Assembly: GCA_001564055.1 (NCBI GenBank) | Contig: LKNB01000009.1 | Coordinates: 1-64,000 of the forward strand | DNA: 64,000 bases | Origin: Rhodothermaceae bacterium Tc-Br11_B2g6_7 | Lineage (GTDB): Bacteria; Bacteroidota; Rhodothermia; Rhodothermales; Salinibacteraceae | Direction: 5' to 3' | Shown here: piece by piece, positions 35,043-45,036 of the stretch | How positions within the stretch are numbered: position 1 is the stretch's first letter | How the letters are laid out: every line of letters starts with the position of its first letter | The notes under the pieces: model-generated | The model's database searches: none | What the model saw: only the letters and a program-made list of their open reading frames with translations | Told to the model about the DNA's origin: nothing | Program-made: the position numbers and the translations under genes

Positions 35043-35107
35043 GGCGGTACGGACGGGAAGTACAGAAGGACGGGCGGTCTAACCGACGGGAGGCGGTGGG
35101 TTCAGCA

Positions 35108-37096
35108 TCACGTTTCCTGCTCTACGCCACGCCCCTGCAGGGTACGGATGCGCTCGCGGGCGTCGGAGGCGAGGAGCGAGCCGGGGAAGCGGTCCAGCAA
35201 GTCCAGGTAGGTTTCGAGGGCAGCCTCGGGGGCGCCCAGCTGCTGCTCTTCAAGGGTGGCGGCTTCGAAGAGGGCACGATCCCCGTGAACGCTCCGGGGG
35301 TAGTTGTCGGGCAGGGCGCGGAGGGCGTCGCGGGCCTCCGCGAAGCGTTCCAGCGCTACGAGGGTGCGCCCGCGGGTCAGGTGGGCGTCGTCGGCGACGG
35401 GATGCCGCGAATGGGTGGCCAGTAGGGTGTCGAGCCGTGCCAGCGCCGCTGCCGGCTGCTGCTGCCGAACCAGCAGGCGCGCCGTGGCCAGTGTGCGCAG
35501 GGGGGTATGGAGGGAGTCCGGCCCCTCGCCATCAATGAGCAGCAGCCGAAGCGCAATGGCGTCATTGGCCACATCCGACGAGGTGTTGGTCCGGATGGTG
35601 GACAGAAGCGTCTTGCTGGCGTCAAACTCGCCCCGGTAGAAGTGCAGCCGCGCCAGTTCCAGGCGCGCCTCGTTCGCGAGCTCGCCGGTGCGGACGGTAT
35701 CCACCACGCGCGAGAAATAGATCCGGGCCTCGTCGAGGTTGTCACGGCGCAGGGCCACCCGGGCGCGGTCGAAGAGGGCCTGCTCGGCTTCGTCCGTACC
35801 CGCGTGGGCCTCAAGCAGCGTTTGCAGCGCTTCGGTGGCCGCCTCGTAGTCGTGGGTCACCTCCAGGTGCAGCCGGCCCAGGCGTTGCAGCACACGGCGG
35901 GCCTGTCCGCTGTTTTCGTGCAACGCCAGAAACTCCTGATATGCCGTGAGCGCCTCCTGGTAGGCCATCTGGGCAGTGGGGGTATCTGCAGCTGCATCAG
36001 CCTCAGTCGGGGGAACGGGATCAGCTGTGCCGGGTGCGGCATCGTCGCCGGGCGTACCGGGCAGGGGCAGATCACGAGGGCGCTCGGTGCGGGGGCGCGT
36101 GGAGGCGATGGCCGTCAGGTGGTCGCCCCAGTGCTCATAGGTGGCGGCCAGCCCCAAGCGGGCACGGAGGGCGGAGCGGCTGTCGGGGTAGCGGTCCAGC
36201 ACTTCGCGGTAGGCGACGATGGCGCTGGGGTAAGCGCCACCGTCGATGGCCGCCTCCGCAAAGCCGATCAGCTCACGCCCTTCCGTATCTTCGAGGCGAT
36301 CGAGCGCTCGGTGGGCATCCAGCGCGGCTTCGTACTGCGCATCTTCCAGGTACAGCCACGCCAGCAAGGCCCGGTACGGATGGTACAGCGGCTCGTCGCG
36401 GACCACCGCTTCCACCACGGGCAGGGCTGCGTCCAGGGCGCCGTCCTGCTCAAACAGGCGGGCCATCCGGTTGCGCACAAAGCTGACCCGCCGATCGTCG
36501 TCGGCCAGCACGGCGAGGTACTCGGTGGTGGCCTCTGCAAACTGCCCGGTGGCCCCGTACAGGTTGGCCAGCTCAAACCGAAAGGCGGAGGCATCCTCCA
36601 GCCGCTCTCGGCCCTGCTCTAAGGCCTCAACGGCATCCGTCAGCAGCCGCACCTCCGTCATGGAGCGATAGACGGTGCGGTACGTCTGGGCCTCCGCTGG
36701 GGCCGTATCGATGGCAGCCTGCCAGGTAGAGAGGGCGTCTGCTTCTGCCCCGCTCAAGTACAAAATGCGGGCTTGCTCGGCCAGCAGGCTTGGCGACGCG
36801 CCAAACGCCGCACGGCGGTCCTCAATGAGCGCGACCGCATCATCGTAGCGCTTCAAATTGTCATAGGCCCGCAGGAGCCGGTCGAAGAACACGTACGTCT
36901 CGGGTTGCTGTGCTACCAGCGGCTCCAGGAGGTCCGCCGCGGCCTCATATTGTCCATCCCGCAGCAGCGTCTCGGCTTCCTGAAAGGTGGGTATCAGCGA
37001 CTGCTCGATCTGCTGCGCCTGGGCCGTCCCCGAGGTGCTTATCCCGCCTATACAGAGCAGGGGCAGAAGCATCATCCAACGCAAGGAACGCAGCAT
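35108..37096 (-). CDS. Exported TPR-repeat protein
   Basis: The 662-residue product has a signal peptide ('GGISTSGTAQAQQ') and tetratricopeptide-type helical repeats throughout ('AETLLRDGQYEAAADLLEPLV', 'NLYGATGQFAEATTEYLAVL', 'QALFDRARVALRRDNLDEARIYF' types). An Ala/Pro/Thr/Asp-rich linker near 345-375 separates two repeat blocks. The periplasmic location and the secreted neighbour suggest a scaffolding role. No catalytic motif is seen. Confidence 0.85.
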   Translation of the reverse strand: MLRSLRWMMLLPLLCIGGISTSGTAQAQQIEQSLIPTFQEAETLLRDGQYEAAADLLEPLVAQQPETYVFFDRLLRAYDNLKRYDDAVALIEDRRAAFGASPSLLAEQARILYLSGAEADALSTWQAAIDTAPAEAQTYRTVYRSMTEVRLLTDAVEALEQGRERLEDASAFRFELANLYGATGQFAEATTEYLAVLADDDRRVSFVRNRMARLFEQDGALDAALPVVEAVVRDEPLYHPYRALLAWLYLEDAQYEAALDAHRALDRLEDTEGRELIGFAEAAIDGGAYPSAIVAYREVLDRYPDSRSALRARLGLAATYEHWGDHLTAIASTRPRTERPRDLPLPGTPGDDAAPGTADPVPPTEADAAADTPTAQMAYQEALTAYQEFLALHENSGQARRVLQRLGRLHLEVTHDYEAATEALQTLLEAHAGTDEAEQALFDRARVALRRDNLDEARIYFSRVVDTVRTGELANEARLELARLHFYRGEFDASKTLLSTIRTNTSSDVANDAIALRLLLIDGEGPDSLHTPLRTLATARLLVRQQQPAAALARLDTLLATHSRHPVADDAHLTRGRTLVALERFAEARDALRALPDNYPRSVHGDRALFEAATLEEQQLGAPEAALETYLDLLDRFPGSLLASDARERIRTLQGRGVEQET

Positions 37097-37591
37097 ACAA
37101 CCTCACAACGAAACCGATGACAAAAGGGAGCAGAGGCGTCTCATACGACGCCGTACGCAGAAGGCTAATCGCTCTCACACATCCTTCATGCAGTGTGTAT
37201 CCCCCTGAAAGCGTTGAGGTTTCAGCGTAGGGGTAGTGCATGCCGCCAACGTCGTGGGTACGGGGTGGCGGCGCGTACATACCGGCTTATGTTCATTCTG
37301 GGCTCGCCTGCTGACGTCCGCGTGCGGTGCGCATCCCGCCCCCGATACTCATCGGTCGCTCTTCGGCCTGAGATTCATGCGCACATGGATGATGCGGGCG
37401 GGAAACAAGGAACCCACGGGCGCGGAGTCAGATTGAAGCGTGGCTCACGGGGATGAGGCTTTATCGTTGCTTTAACAGAAGTTACGGCCCTTTTTTGGTT
37501 TAAAGCCGCACGTTGCGGCCCGCCGTCCTAACGGGATCCAGCAGGCAGGCATCGGCCCCCCACGGTTTTCACTTACGCTTTACGTTGCTGC
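37097..37591. other. Intergenic region between divergent TPR and rseP genes
   Basis: About 495 bases without a credible gene. It contains an imperfect hairpin CCCC-CTGAAA...TTTCAG-CGTA-GGGG at about 37201-37234 and GCCGCA-CGT-TGCGGC near 37506-37520. It presumably holds promoters for both flanking genes. Confidence 0.45.
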
Positions 37592-39022
37592 ATGGAGTCG
37601 ATCCTCGGAATCCTGATCTACGCCTTCTGGGTCCTGGTGGCCATCACCATTCTGGTGTTTGTCCATGAGCTCGGTCACTTCCTCGCGGCTAAGCTGTTCG
37701 GGATGCGGGTGGACCGCTTCTCGGTTGGATTCCCGCCCAACATTTTCGGAAAGAAGATCGGGGAGACGGAGTACGTCATCGGCGCCACCCCGCTCGGGGG
37801 CTACGTCAAGATCGCCGGGATGGTGGACGAGAGCATGGACACCGAGCACGAAGACCGGCCCCCCGAGCCGCATGAGTACCGGGCCAAGCCCGTGTGGCAA
37901 CGTATGATCGTGATTACCGCGGGCGTTATTTTTAACGTGCTGCTGGCCGTCGCCATTTTCGCCGGGCTGAAGATGGCGTACGGCGAGACGTATGTGCCGG
38001 CCGACCGCGTAGAGGCGGTATATGTGGAGGACGGCACCATTGCCGACCGGATGGGGCTGCAGACGGGCGATCGCATCGTGGCGGTTAGCGGGCAGCCGCT
38101 GGAGCGGTTTGAAGACCTGGCCCGGCCCGACCGCCTGATGGCCGATCGCTTTACCATCACGGTGGAGCGCAACGGTACGCGGGAAACGCTGCTGGGACCT
38201 GAGGACATCGGTACGCAATTGAGCCGGACGGAAGGCGGCTTTGGCGTCTCCTTTGAGTCCTCCGTCGTTGGCGGGCTGGTTGAGGATGCCCCGGCGGCCC
38301 GCGCGGGCCTCATGCCGGGCGACCGCATCGTCGCGGTGGATGGCGAACCGGTCCGCTTTTGGCGGCAGCTTACGCAGCGCATCGAGACCTCCGAAGGCGC
38401 GCCGCTCATGCTGCGGTGGGAGCGACCGGACTCCCTCATCGAGCGGCAGACGACGTCTACCGACCAGCCCTACCGCCTCGTCGAGGTGACCGAGCAGGCA
38501 CACGTGTATGAAGGCCTCCTGGAACCTGAGCAGGCCGAGGATGATGGGCGCTACGTCATCGGCATCTACGGCCCGTCGTTTGACGAGCAGATCCTGCGGC
38601 AGGAGTATGGCATTACGACGCGCACCTACAGTTTTGCTGAAGCTACGGTGGAAGGCGCCCAGGATGCCTGGATGAACACGCGAGCCATCGCCGTGAGCCT
38701 GCAGCGCCTCTTTACCGGGCGGGAAGGCATGGATTCCATTGGTGGACCTGTGATGGTAGCCAAGGTAGCCGGCGATGCAGCTTCTGCTGGAGCCGACCGG
38801 TTCTGGTTCATCGTGGCCATCCTGTCGGTGACGCTGGCCATCGTCAACATTCTACCAATCCCGGCGCTCGATGGAGGGCATCTGATGTTCTTGATTTACG
38901 AGGCGCTCACGCGACGCGAGCCCTCGCTGCGCGTCCGGATGGCCCTGCAGCAAATCGGGATGGTATTGTTGTTGCTGCTGATGGTCTTCCTGATCTTCCA
39001 TGACATTTTCCGGCTTTTTTAG
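37592..39022 (+). CDS. rseP: Site-2 (RseP-type) intramembrane zinc metalloprotease
   Basis: The 476-residue protein has the zinc motif His25-Glu-Leu-Gly-His29 in the first helix ('VFVHELGHFLAAKLFG') and the second ligand block 'NILPIPALDGGH' near 425. Between the helices are two PDZ domains ('GTIADRMGLQTGDRIVAVSG' and 'APAARAGLMPGDRIVAVDG'). RseP-type proteases cut membrane anti-sigma factors and leftover signal peptides. It leads a plus-strand envelope-biogenesis run with uppS and bamA. Confidence 0.95.
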   Translation: MESILGILIYAFWVLVAITILVFVHELGHFLAAKLFGMRVDRFSVGFPPNIFGKKIGETEYVIGATPLGGYVKIAGMVDESMDTEHEDRPPEPHEYRAKPVWQRMIVITAGVIFNVLLAVAIFAGLKMAYGETYVPADRVEAVYVEDGTIADRMGLQTGDRIVAVSGQPLERFEDLARPDRLMADRFTITVERNGTRETLLGPEDIGTQLSRTEGGFGVSFESSVVGGLVEDAPAARAGLMPGDRIVAVDGEPVRFWRQLTQRIETSEGAPLMLRWERPDSLIERQTTSTDQPYRLVEVTEQAHVYEGLLEPEQAEDDGRYVIGIYGPSFDEQILRQEYGITTRTYSFAEATVEGAQDAWMNTRAIAVSLQRLFTGREGMDSIGGPVMVAKVAGDAASAGADRFWFIVAILSVTLAIVNILPIPALDGGHLMFLIYEALTRREPSLRVRMALQQIGMVLLLLLMVFLIFHDIFRLF

Positions 39023-39086
39023 ACCTGGGCCGCTTCCGTTAACCGGCTGCGTCTGGTGGCTTACTACCCCAGCGAGCCATATTTCG

Positions 39087-39117
39087 TTGATGTTCGCGGA
39101 CCCCCACCGTACCTTCC
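39087..39117 (+). promoter_or_regulatory. Candidate promoter for uppS
   Basis: TTG (39087-39089), 20 bases, TACCTTCC (39110-39117), 50 bases ahead of the TTG start codon. Same arrangement as the boxes at 13922 and 23093. Confidence 0.4.
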
Positions 39118-39167
39118 GGTTATAGCACTCGAACGTTCGTTCCTTTACTCATTTCAGCCCCCGTACT

Positions 39168-39944
39168 TTGGAAGAGTTAACAATCACGGGTAACGCGCAA
39201 ACGGATCACGACGCGGCTGCGCAGGCTTCACTTATGGAGCGCGGGACCATCCCCCCCCACGTGGCAATCATCATGGATGGAAACGGGCGATGGGCTAAGC
39301 GCCGCGGCCAGGCCCGGGTGGTTGGGCATCACGAAGGCGTGGAGTCGGTGCGCGACATCACCGAGGCGTGTGCGCAGCTGGGGGTGGAGTTTTTGACGCT
39401 CTACACGTTTAGCACAGAAAACTGGGACCGGCCGCGGTTGGAGGTGAACGCGCTGATGCGGCTGCTCATCCATACGATTCGCCGCGAGCGCAAGACCCTC
39501 AACGAGAACGGGATTCGGCTGCGCGCCATCGGGGACCTTCCCAAGCTGCCGCAGGCCTGCCGGCGCGAGCTGCAGGAAACCATCGACGTAACGCGCGACA
39601 ACACCCGCATGACGCTCACCCTGGCGCTCTCCTACAGCGGACGCTGGGAACTGGTGCGGGCCATGCGCGACCTGGCCGAGCAGGTGCAGCGGGGCGACCT
39701 GCCCCCTGAGGCCATCACGGAGGACGCCATCACCAGTGCGCTCAGCACCTCCTACCTGCCCGACCCCGACCTGCTGATCCGCACCGGCGGCGAGTTTCGG
39801 GTATCCAACTTTTTGCTCTGGCAGATGGCGTACACGGAGCTGTACGTGACGGACGAGTACTGGCCGGCCTTCCGGCGGAAGCGGCTGTACGAGGCCATTC
39901 GCGATTTTCAGGGCCGAGATCGCCGGTATGGAAAGGTCGGATAA
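39168..39944 (+). CDS. uppS: Isoprenyl (undecaprenyl diphosphate) synthase
   Basis: The cis-prenyltransferase makes the C55 lipid carrier for cell-wall and surface-glycan synthesis. The 258-residue frame has 'HVAIIMDGNGRWAKRRG' (catalytic Asp37), 'TLYTFSTENWDRP' and 'DPDLLIRTGGEFRVSNFLLWQ'. The start may be the TTG at 39168 or the ATG at 39234; both leave the catalytic domain whole. The next gene, bamA, follows after 163 bases. Confidence 0.95.
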   Translation: MEELTITGNAQTDHDAAAQASLMERGTIPPHVAIIMDGNGRWAKRRGQARVVGHHEGVESVRDITEACAQLGVEFLTLYTFSTENWDRPRLEVNALMRLLIHTIRRERKTLNENGIRLRAIGDLPKLPQACRRELQETIDVTRDNTRMTLTLALSYSGRWELVRAMRDLAEQVQRGDLPPEAITEDAITSALSTSYLPDPDLLIRTGGEFRVSNFLLWQMAYTELYVTDEYWPAFRRKRLYEAIRDFQGRDRRYGKVG

Positions 39945-40107
39945 CGTGCCCCCGGTGGCTGTGTTTTCCTCTCTTGAAGCAGCGTCGGCTGATGTAGCCA
40001 CGCCCTTGGGTATGCGAATGGGGGCCTGCTTCACGTTACAATGACGAAACCAAGCCCTTTCGGCATCGCTTAAACGGGTATCTATTTTCACGCACTCCGG
40101 TATTTGT

Positions 40108-42618
40108 ATGGCACGTTTGTTTGCTCGCCTGACGGTCGTAGGACTGATCTTGGCCTTTGGTGCTGTTTCTGTTGCTGCCCAGGGGGTACCGCCCGGTGGG
40201 CAAGCCGCTGTTCCTGGGATGCCTCAGACGGTTACCATTACCGACATCACCGTTGAGGGCGTGGAGGGGGAAGCGGCCCAGCGTCGCGTGATTGAACGCA
40301 GCGGCCTTGCCGTAGGCCAGGAGCTCCGTCTTCCGGGCGACACCGCCATCGGTGAAGCCGTGCGCACGTTGCACGCCTCCGGCGTGTACGACGACGTGAA
40401 GGTCAAGCAAGGTGAACGGACTACCGATGGGCTGGCGCTGGTGATCAGCGTCACGCAGGCGCCCCGCCTCACCAGCTACGAGTTCTTGAACGTGGGGCGC
40501 AGCGACCGACGTGAATTGCGCGACCGGGTGCCGCTCCTCCGCGGCCAGCGGATCAGCGATGGACGCATCGAACGCAGCGTCGACACCATCAAAAGGTATT
40601 TCAAAGAGGACGGGTACCTGTTGCCTGAGGTGGCGGTACAGCGCACGGTGCGGGAAGACGACAACTCCGTACAACTGGCCTTTGTCATTGACCGAGGCCC
40701 GCGCCTCCGGATATCGGATATCGTGATTGAGGGAAACGAGGAGCTCTCGGATGGGCAGGTCCGTGGCGCCATGGACAACACCAAGCAGCGCAGCTGGTGG
40801 CGCTTCTGGCGGGGCGCGCGGTTTAACGAAGAGGAGTTTCAGGAAGACCTGGAGTACATCATTGAGGAATACAACCGCCGCGGGTTCTACGACGCCCGGG
40901 TGCTGCGCGATACCTTTGAGGTCCGCAACCCGGACACCGATCCCGAGCTGATCGTCTCCATAGAGCTGCATGAAGGCCCACGCTACCACGTTCGCAACAT
41001 CGCGTGGGAGGGCAACACCGTGTTCTCAGAAGAGCAGCTTACCGAAGCGCTCGGGTTTCAGCGGGGCGACGTATTCAACCAATCACAGTTTGAAGAGAAC
41101 CTGTTCGGTAACCGCCGCAGTTCGGACGTCTCCAGCCGTTACCGCAACCAGGGCTTCATGACGTTCAACGTGCAGCCGTCGGTGCGCGTGGTGCCGGGGG
41201 ACTCGCTGGACCTCACGCTTGATGTGTTCGAGGGGGAGACGTACGACTTTGGGCGCATCACCATCGCAGGAAATCAGAAAACCAAAGAGCACGTGGTGCG
41301 CCGCGAGCTGTTGACCACACCCGGACAGCAGTTCAGCCAGGACGCGATCCAGGAGAGCGTGCGCCGGCTCTCACAACTCCAGTATTTTGACCAACAGGCC
41401 CTGGCCGGCGGGCCTGAGCTGGCGCTGGATGAGCAAAACCGTACGGTGGACCTAACCTACGAAGTAGACGAAGTGGGCAGCGACCAACTGGAGCTCTCGG
41501 GTACGTACGGGCGCTTCGGGGTGGTGCTGCAACTGCGCTTCTCGTTCAACAATTTCTCGGCGCAGGACGTATTTAAGCCAGAAGCTTGGCGCCCGCTGCC
41601 CATGGGCGATGGTCAGCGGCTCTCGGTAGGCGTGCAGACCAACGGGACGTTCTTCCAGCAGTACGACCTGTCGTTCCAGGAGCCCTGGTTCGGCGGCCGG
41701 CCCATGCCCGTAGGCTTTAGCGTCTCGCACTCCCGTACCACGGGCAACCCCTTTGGCTCATTCTTCGGTCAGGATGACGATGGGCGCTTCATCCGTACCC
41801 GTGCCTCCGTCTTCCAGCAGCGCCGCCTCTCCTGGCCGGACGACCGGTTTAGCTACTCTATCGGGACGCGCTATCAGTTCTTCAGCAACTCCATCTTCAC
41901 GAGCGTGCCGCAGGGCATCAGCCAGGAGTTGGCGTTGCAGCAGAGCCTCTCGCGCAACTCCCTCGATAATCCACTCTTCCCCCGGAGCGGATCGCGGGCG
42001 AGTCTGTCGCTGGATGTCGCGCTGCCGTTAGGCGATTTCATCCAGTACCACAAGTGGCGGTTCAACACCGCCTGGCACGCGCCCATTGCGCGCCGCCTGA
42101 CCTTCTCGTTTGGTACCGACTTCGGATACATCGGCTCGCTTACCGGTGGCGAGGTTGACTTTGAACGCTTCCTGGTCGGGGGGTCGCCGTTCGACACACA
42201 GGGCCAGACCAACTTCGGCAGTGAGGACATCTTCATGCGTGGGTATCCGCGCGGGTCGGTAGGCCCCCGCCGCAACGGGCAGCCTGTCGGCGGTCGCATC
42301 CTGAACAAGTACCAGTCGGAGCTCCGCTTTCTGGCCGTGCAGTCGCAACAGTTGCAGGCCGCCCCTTATATCTTTGCCGACGCCGCCAACACGTTTGATG
42401 GCTTCGACTCCTACGACCCCACCCGGCTGTACCGCTCGGCCGGCGTGGGCGTCCGCATGTTCTTGCCCATCCTCGGGATGATTGAGCTGGCGTATGGCTA
42501 CAACATCGACGAGTTTGAGCCCTTCCGTGGCGAGCAGGATGGCTCCAGCCGCTGGCGCTTCCAGTTTACCATTGGGCAGGGCTTCGGCTTTGGTAGCGCG
42601 CCGGGGGGCGGACGGTAG
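40108..42618 (+). CDS. bamA: Outer-membrane protein assembly factor BamA
   Basis: The 836-residue protein has a signal peptide ('GAVSVAAQG'), about five POTRA repeats (about 45-430; for example 'TITDITVEGVEGEAAQRRVIERSGLAVGQ' and 'YHVRNIAWEGNTVFSEEQLTEALGF' patterns) and a C-terminal Omp85 barrel with the conserved loop motif 'FMRGYPRGSVG'. It inserts beta-barrel proteins in the outer membrane. Two Skp/OmpH genes follow, the usual chaperone partners. Confidence 0.95.
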   Translation: MARLFARLTVVGLILAFGAVSVAAQGVPPGGQAAVPGMPQTVTITDITVEGVEGEAAQRRVIERSGLAVGQELRLPGDTAIGEAVRTLHASGVYDDVKVKQGERTTDGLALVISVTQAPRLTSYEFLNVGRSDRRELRDRVPLLRGQRISDGRIERSVDTIKRYFKEDGYLLPEVAVQRTVREDDNSVQLAFVIDRGPRLRISDIVIEGNEELSDGQVRGAMDNTKQRSWWRFWRGARFNEEEFQEDLEYIIEEYNRRGFYDARVLRDTFEVRNPDTDPELIVSIELHEGPRYHVRNIAWEGNTVFSEEQLTEALGFQRGDVFNQSQFEENLFGNRRSSDVSSRYRNQGFMTFNVQPSVRVVPGDSLDLTLDVFEGETYDFGRITIAGNQKTKEHVVRRELLTTPGQQFSQDAIQESVRRLSQLQYFDQQALAGGPELALDEQNRTVDLTYEVDEVGSDQLELSGTYGRFGVVLQLRFSFNNFSAQDVFKPEAWRPLPMGDGQRLSVGVQTNGTFFQQYDLSFQEPWFGGRPMPVGFSVSHSRTTGNPFGSFFGQDDDGRFIRTRASVFQQRRLSWPDDRFSYSIGTRYQFFSNSIFTSVPQGISQELALQQSLSRNSLDNPLFPRSGSRASLSLDVALPLGDFIQYHKWRFNTAWHAPIARRLTFSFGTDFGYIGSLTGGEVDFERFLVGGSPFDTQGQTNFGSEDIFMRGYPRGSVGPRRNGQPVGGRILNKYQSELRFLAVQSQQLQAAPYIFADAANTFDGFDSYDPTRLYRSAGVGVRMFLPILGMIELAYGYNIDEFEPFRGEQDGSSRWRFQFTIGQGFGFGSAPGGGR

Positions 42619-42723
42619 CCTGGTCCCCCGGTCATGGCCCGGCGAACTGCGGGCTGTGCACCCGTGCTGTACACTTTGTTAGACACACGGCCTCCTCTTC
42701 TATCGCCATCTGCGTACGCTCTC

Positions 42724-43314
42724 ATGCCGGCACTCACGACATCCGCGGTTCATCGTTTTTCAACGCTGGGACTTATCCTCTTACTTATCGCGCTCGGCAG
42801 TGTGAGCGCGCCGGCACCGGTCGAGGCGCAGCAGCGTATCGGTTATGTCGATTCTGAAGAGGTGCTGGAGCAGCTGCCGGCCTATGCGAATGCGCAGCAG
42901 GAGTTGGACCGCATCGCGGACGAGATGGAGGCTGAAATCCGCGAGCTTGACCAGGAAGTAGACCGCATGTTTGATGAATACCAGGCCCGTGAGCTGCTGT
43001 ACACGCAGGAGGAACGGGAGCGCCGCCGCCGCGAGATCGTGGAGGCTGAGGAAGACGTCGAACGCCTGCGCCAGCAATACTTCGGCCCGGAGGGTGAGTT
43101 TTTTCAGCGCCAGGAAGAGCGGCTGCGCCCCCTTCAGGAGCAGGTATTGCAAGCGGTGGAGGTCGTGGCAGATGAAAATGGCTATGATTATGTATTCGAC
43201 CGGAGCGGCGACTTTCTTTTTCTGTACGCCGCTCCGGAGTATAACCTGACCCGCGACGTGCTGCGCGAACTTGGCATTGATGTTGAAGAACTCCGAGACA
43301 ACCGCAGCCGTTAA
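42724..43314 (+). CDS. OmpH/Skp-family periplasmic chaperone (first copy)
   Basis: The 196-residue product has a signal peptide ('APAPVEAQQ') from the ATG at 42724, then 'RIGYVDSEEVLEQLPAYANAQ', the OmpH start, and a long charged coiled coil forming the Skp tentacles. The C-terminus returns to beta strands ('DYVFDRSGDFLFLY'). Skp holds unfolded barrels for BamA. A TACACTTTG element lies near 42670. Confidence 0.93.
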   Translation: MPALTTSAVHRFSTLGLILLLIALGSVSAPAPVEAQQRIGYVDSEEVLEQLPAYANAQQELDRIADEMEAEIRELDQEVDRMFDEYQARELLYTQEERERRRREIVEAEEDVERLRQQYFGPEGEFFQRQEERLRPLQEQVLQAVEVVADENGYDYVFDRSGDFLFLYAAPEYNLTRDVLRELGIDVEELRDNRSR

Positions 43315-43357
43315 CATTAGCTGTGCTCACCATTTTCCCTTTTGCTTGACTCCTATC

Positions 43358-43960
43358 ATGCGACAATTTATCCAATCGTTTACCTCTGCCGTGCTGGGCC
43401 TCGCCCTTCTGGTGCTGGTGGTGCCGGCGGCGCAACAGGCTGCCGCACAGGATCTGCAGGTGGGCTACACGGACCACGAGCTCCTGATCGTTAACATGCC
43501 AGAGTACCAGGACCTTCGGCAGCAGTTGGAGCAGGACTTCGCGGGCACGCAGCAAGAGCTGCAGGGCCTGATCGAGGAATACCAGGAGATGGCCGAGCGC
43601 TACCAGCGGCAGCAAGCGCTGCTCTCGGACGAGCGCCGCCAGGAACGGGAGCAGGAGCTGGCTCAGCTGGAGCAGCAGATCCGTGAACGCCAGCAGCAAG
43701 GCGAACAAGCCCTGCAGCAGCGTGAGGCTGAACTGCTGAGCCCGCTGCTCCAACGCGTGGATGCCGCCATTCAGGAAGTCGCCGACGAGCAGTCCCTCGA
43801 CCTCGTGCTGCGCAATCAGGTAGGCCCCATGCAGCCGGTGATCTTGTTCGTCAATCCCGACCGTATCTCTGATATTACGCTGCCGGTGGCGCGTAAGCTC
43901 GGTATCGAGGTCGATGAAGACGAAATCACCGATCCGGCGCAACCGATGTCGTCAAATTAA
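43358..43960 (+). CDS. OmpH/Skp-family periplasmic chaperone (second copy)
   Basis: The 200-residue product has a signal peptide ('AAQQAAAQD') from the ATG at 43358, then 'LQVGYTDHELLIVNMPEYQDL' and a Gln/Glu-rich coiled coil. It is clearly paralogous to the preceding gene, but with more Gln in the tentacles and a different C-terminal strand. Forty-three bases separate the two copies. A strong terminator follows. Confidence 0.92.
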   Translation: MRQFIQSFTSAVLGLALLVLVVPAAQQAAAQDLQVGYTDHELLIVNMPEYQDLRQQLEQDFAGTQQELQGLIEEYQEMAERYQRQQALLSDERRQEREQELAQLEQQIRERQQQGEQALQQREAELLSPLLQRVDAAIQEVADEQSLDLVLRNQVGPMQPVILFVNPDRISDITLPVARKLGIEVDEDEITDPAQPMSSN

Positions 43961-44055
43961 AACGTTGCCAAACTCACACCTGCCCCTGCCGCGGTTCACA
44001 AGCTGCGCAACCTCACGTCCGTAGTGGCAGGTACAGCCGGTAACGTAACCGTTTC

Positions 44056-44097
44056 GAGCGGGCTTCGCCTCCGGGTGGAAGCCCGCTCGTTCTTTTG
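44056..44097 (+). terminator. Intrinsic terminator after the bamA-ompH-ompH run
   Basis: GAGCGGGCTTC (44056-44066) and GAAGCCCGCTC (44078-44088) are perfect 11-base complements around an 11-base loop, followed by GTTCTTTTG. It separates the run from panB. Confidence 0.85.
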
Positions 44098-44141
44098 TAT
44101 ATTGGGCACCCGTTGTCTTCTCCGCCTGTGCCCTTTTCCTT

Positions 44142-44966
44142 ATGAGCACGTCGTCCTCTTTCGCTGATGTGCCCCGCGTGACCACGCAGACGCTGCAGGA
44201 GATGCGGCGCGCGGAGACGCCCATCGCCATGCTCACCGCCTACGATTACACAAGCGCTCGCATCCTGGACGCGGCCGGTGCCGACGTGCTACTGGTAGGC
44301 GACTCGGCCTCCAATGTGATGGCGGGCCACGAGACCACCCTGCCCATCACCGTGGACCAGATGATCTACCACACGCAGGCCGTGGTACGCGGCGTGAGCC
44401 GGGCGCTGGTGGTGTCCGACCTGCCGTTTGGCTCCTATCAGGGCAACGCCAAGGAAGCGCTCCACACGGCCATCCGCATGATGAAGGAAGCCGGCTCGCA
44501 TGCCGTGAAGATGGAGGGGGGCGCCGGCGTCGCACAAATGATCCGGCGCATCGTGGACTCCGGTATTCCGGTGATGGGGCACCTCGGCCTGACGCCGCAG
44601 AGCATCCACAAGTTTGGCACATACAAAGTGCGCGCTACGGAGGCCTCAGAAGCGGAGGAGCTCCGGCGCGATGCCGACCTGTTGCAGGAGGCAGGCTGCT
44701 TCAGCATTGTCCTGGAGAAAGTGCCGGCTGCGCTGGCCGCGGACGTGACCGAACAGCTCGAGATTCCCACCATTGGCATCGGCGCCGGGGTAGGCTGCAG
44801 TGGGCAGGTTCTCGTGACGCACGACATGCTGGGCCTCACCACCGACTTCAACCCGCGGTTTGTACGGCGCTACGCTCACCTCGCTGACACCATCACGGAG
44901 GCGGTAGAAGCCTACGTGACCGATGTGCGCGCGCACCAATTCCCCAACGCAGACGAAAGCTATTGA
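44142..44966 (+). CDS. panB: 3-methyl-2-oxobutanoate hydroxymethyltransferase
   Basis: PanB adds a hydroxymethyl group to 2-oxoisovalerate in pantothenate/CoA synthesis. The 274-residue TIM barrel has '[17 protein letters not shown]', '[19 protein letters not shown]' (Mg-binding Asp) and '[20 protein letters not shown]'. Length is typical. A TATATTGG box at about 44097-44104 could be its -7 element. Confidence 0.97.
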   Translation: MSTSSSFADVPRVTTQTLQEMRRAETPIAMLTAYDYTSARILDAAGADVLLVGDSASNVMAGHETTLPITVDQMIYHTQAVVRGVSRALVVSDLPFGSYQGNAKEALHTAIRMMKEAGSHAVKMEGGAGVAQMIRRIVDSGIPVMGHLGLTPQSIHKFGTYKVRATEASEAEELRRDADLLQEAGCFSIVLEKVPAALAADVTEQLEIPTIGIGAGVGCSGQVLVTHDMLGLTTDFNPRFVRRYAHLADTITEAVEAYVTDVRAHQFPNADESY

Positions 44967-45036
44967 CGAGCCTTTCTGCCGGCGAAGGCTGGCCCTGCGG
45001 TATTCTGTTTTTCTGTTTACGATGTTCGCGTAGTCT

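Noticed and set aside
37193-37456. 87-codon plus-strand frame before rseP
   Set aside because: Arg/Gly-rich random composition, no start context and no similarity; treated as intergenic.
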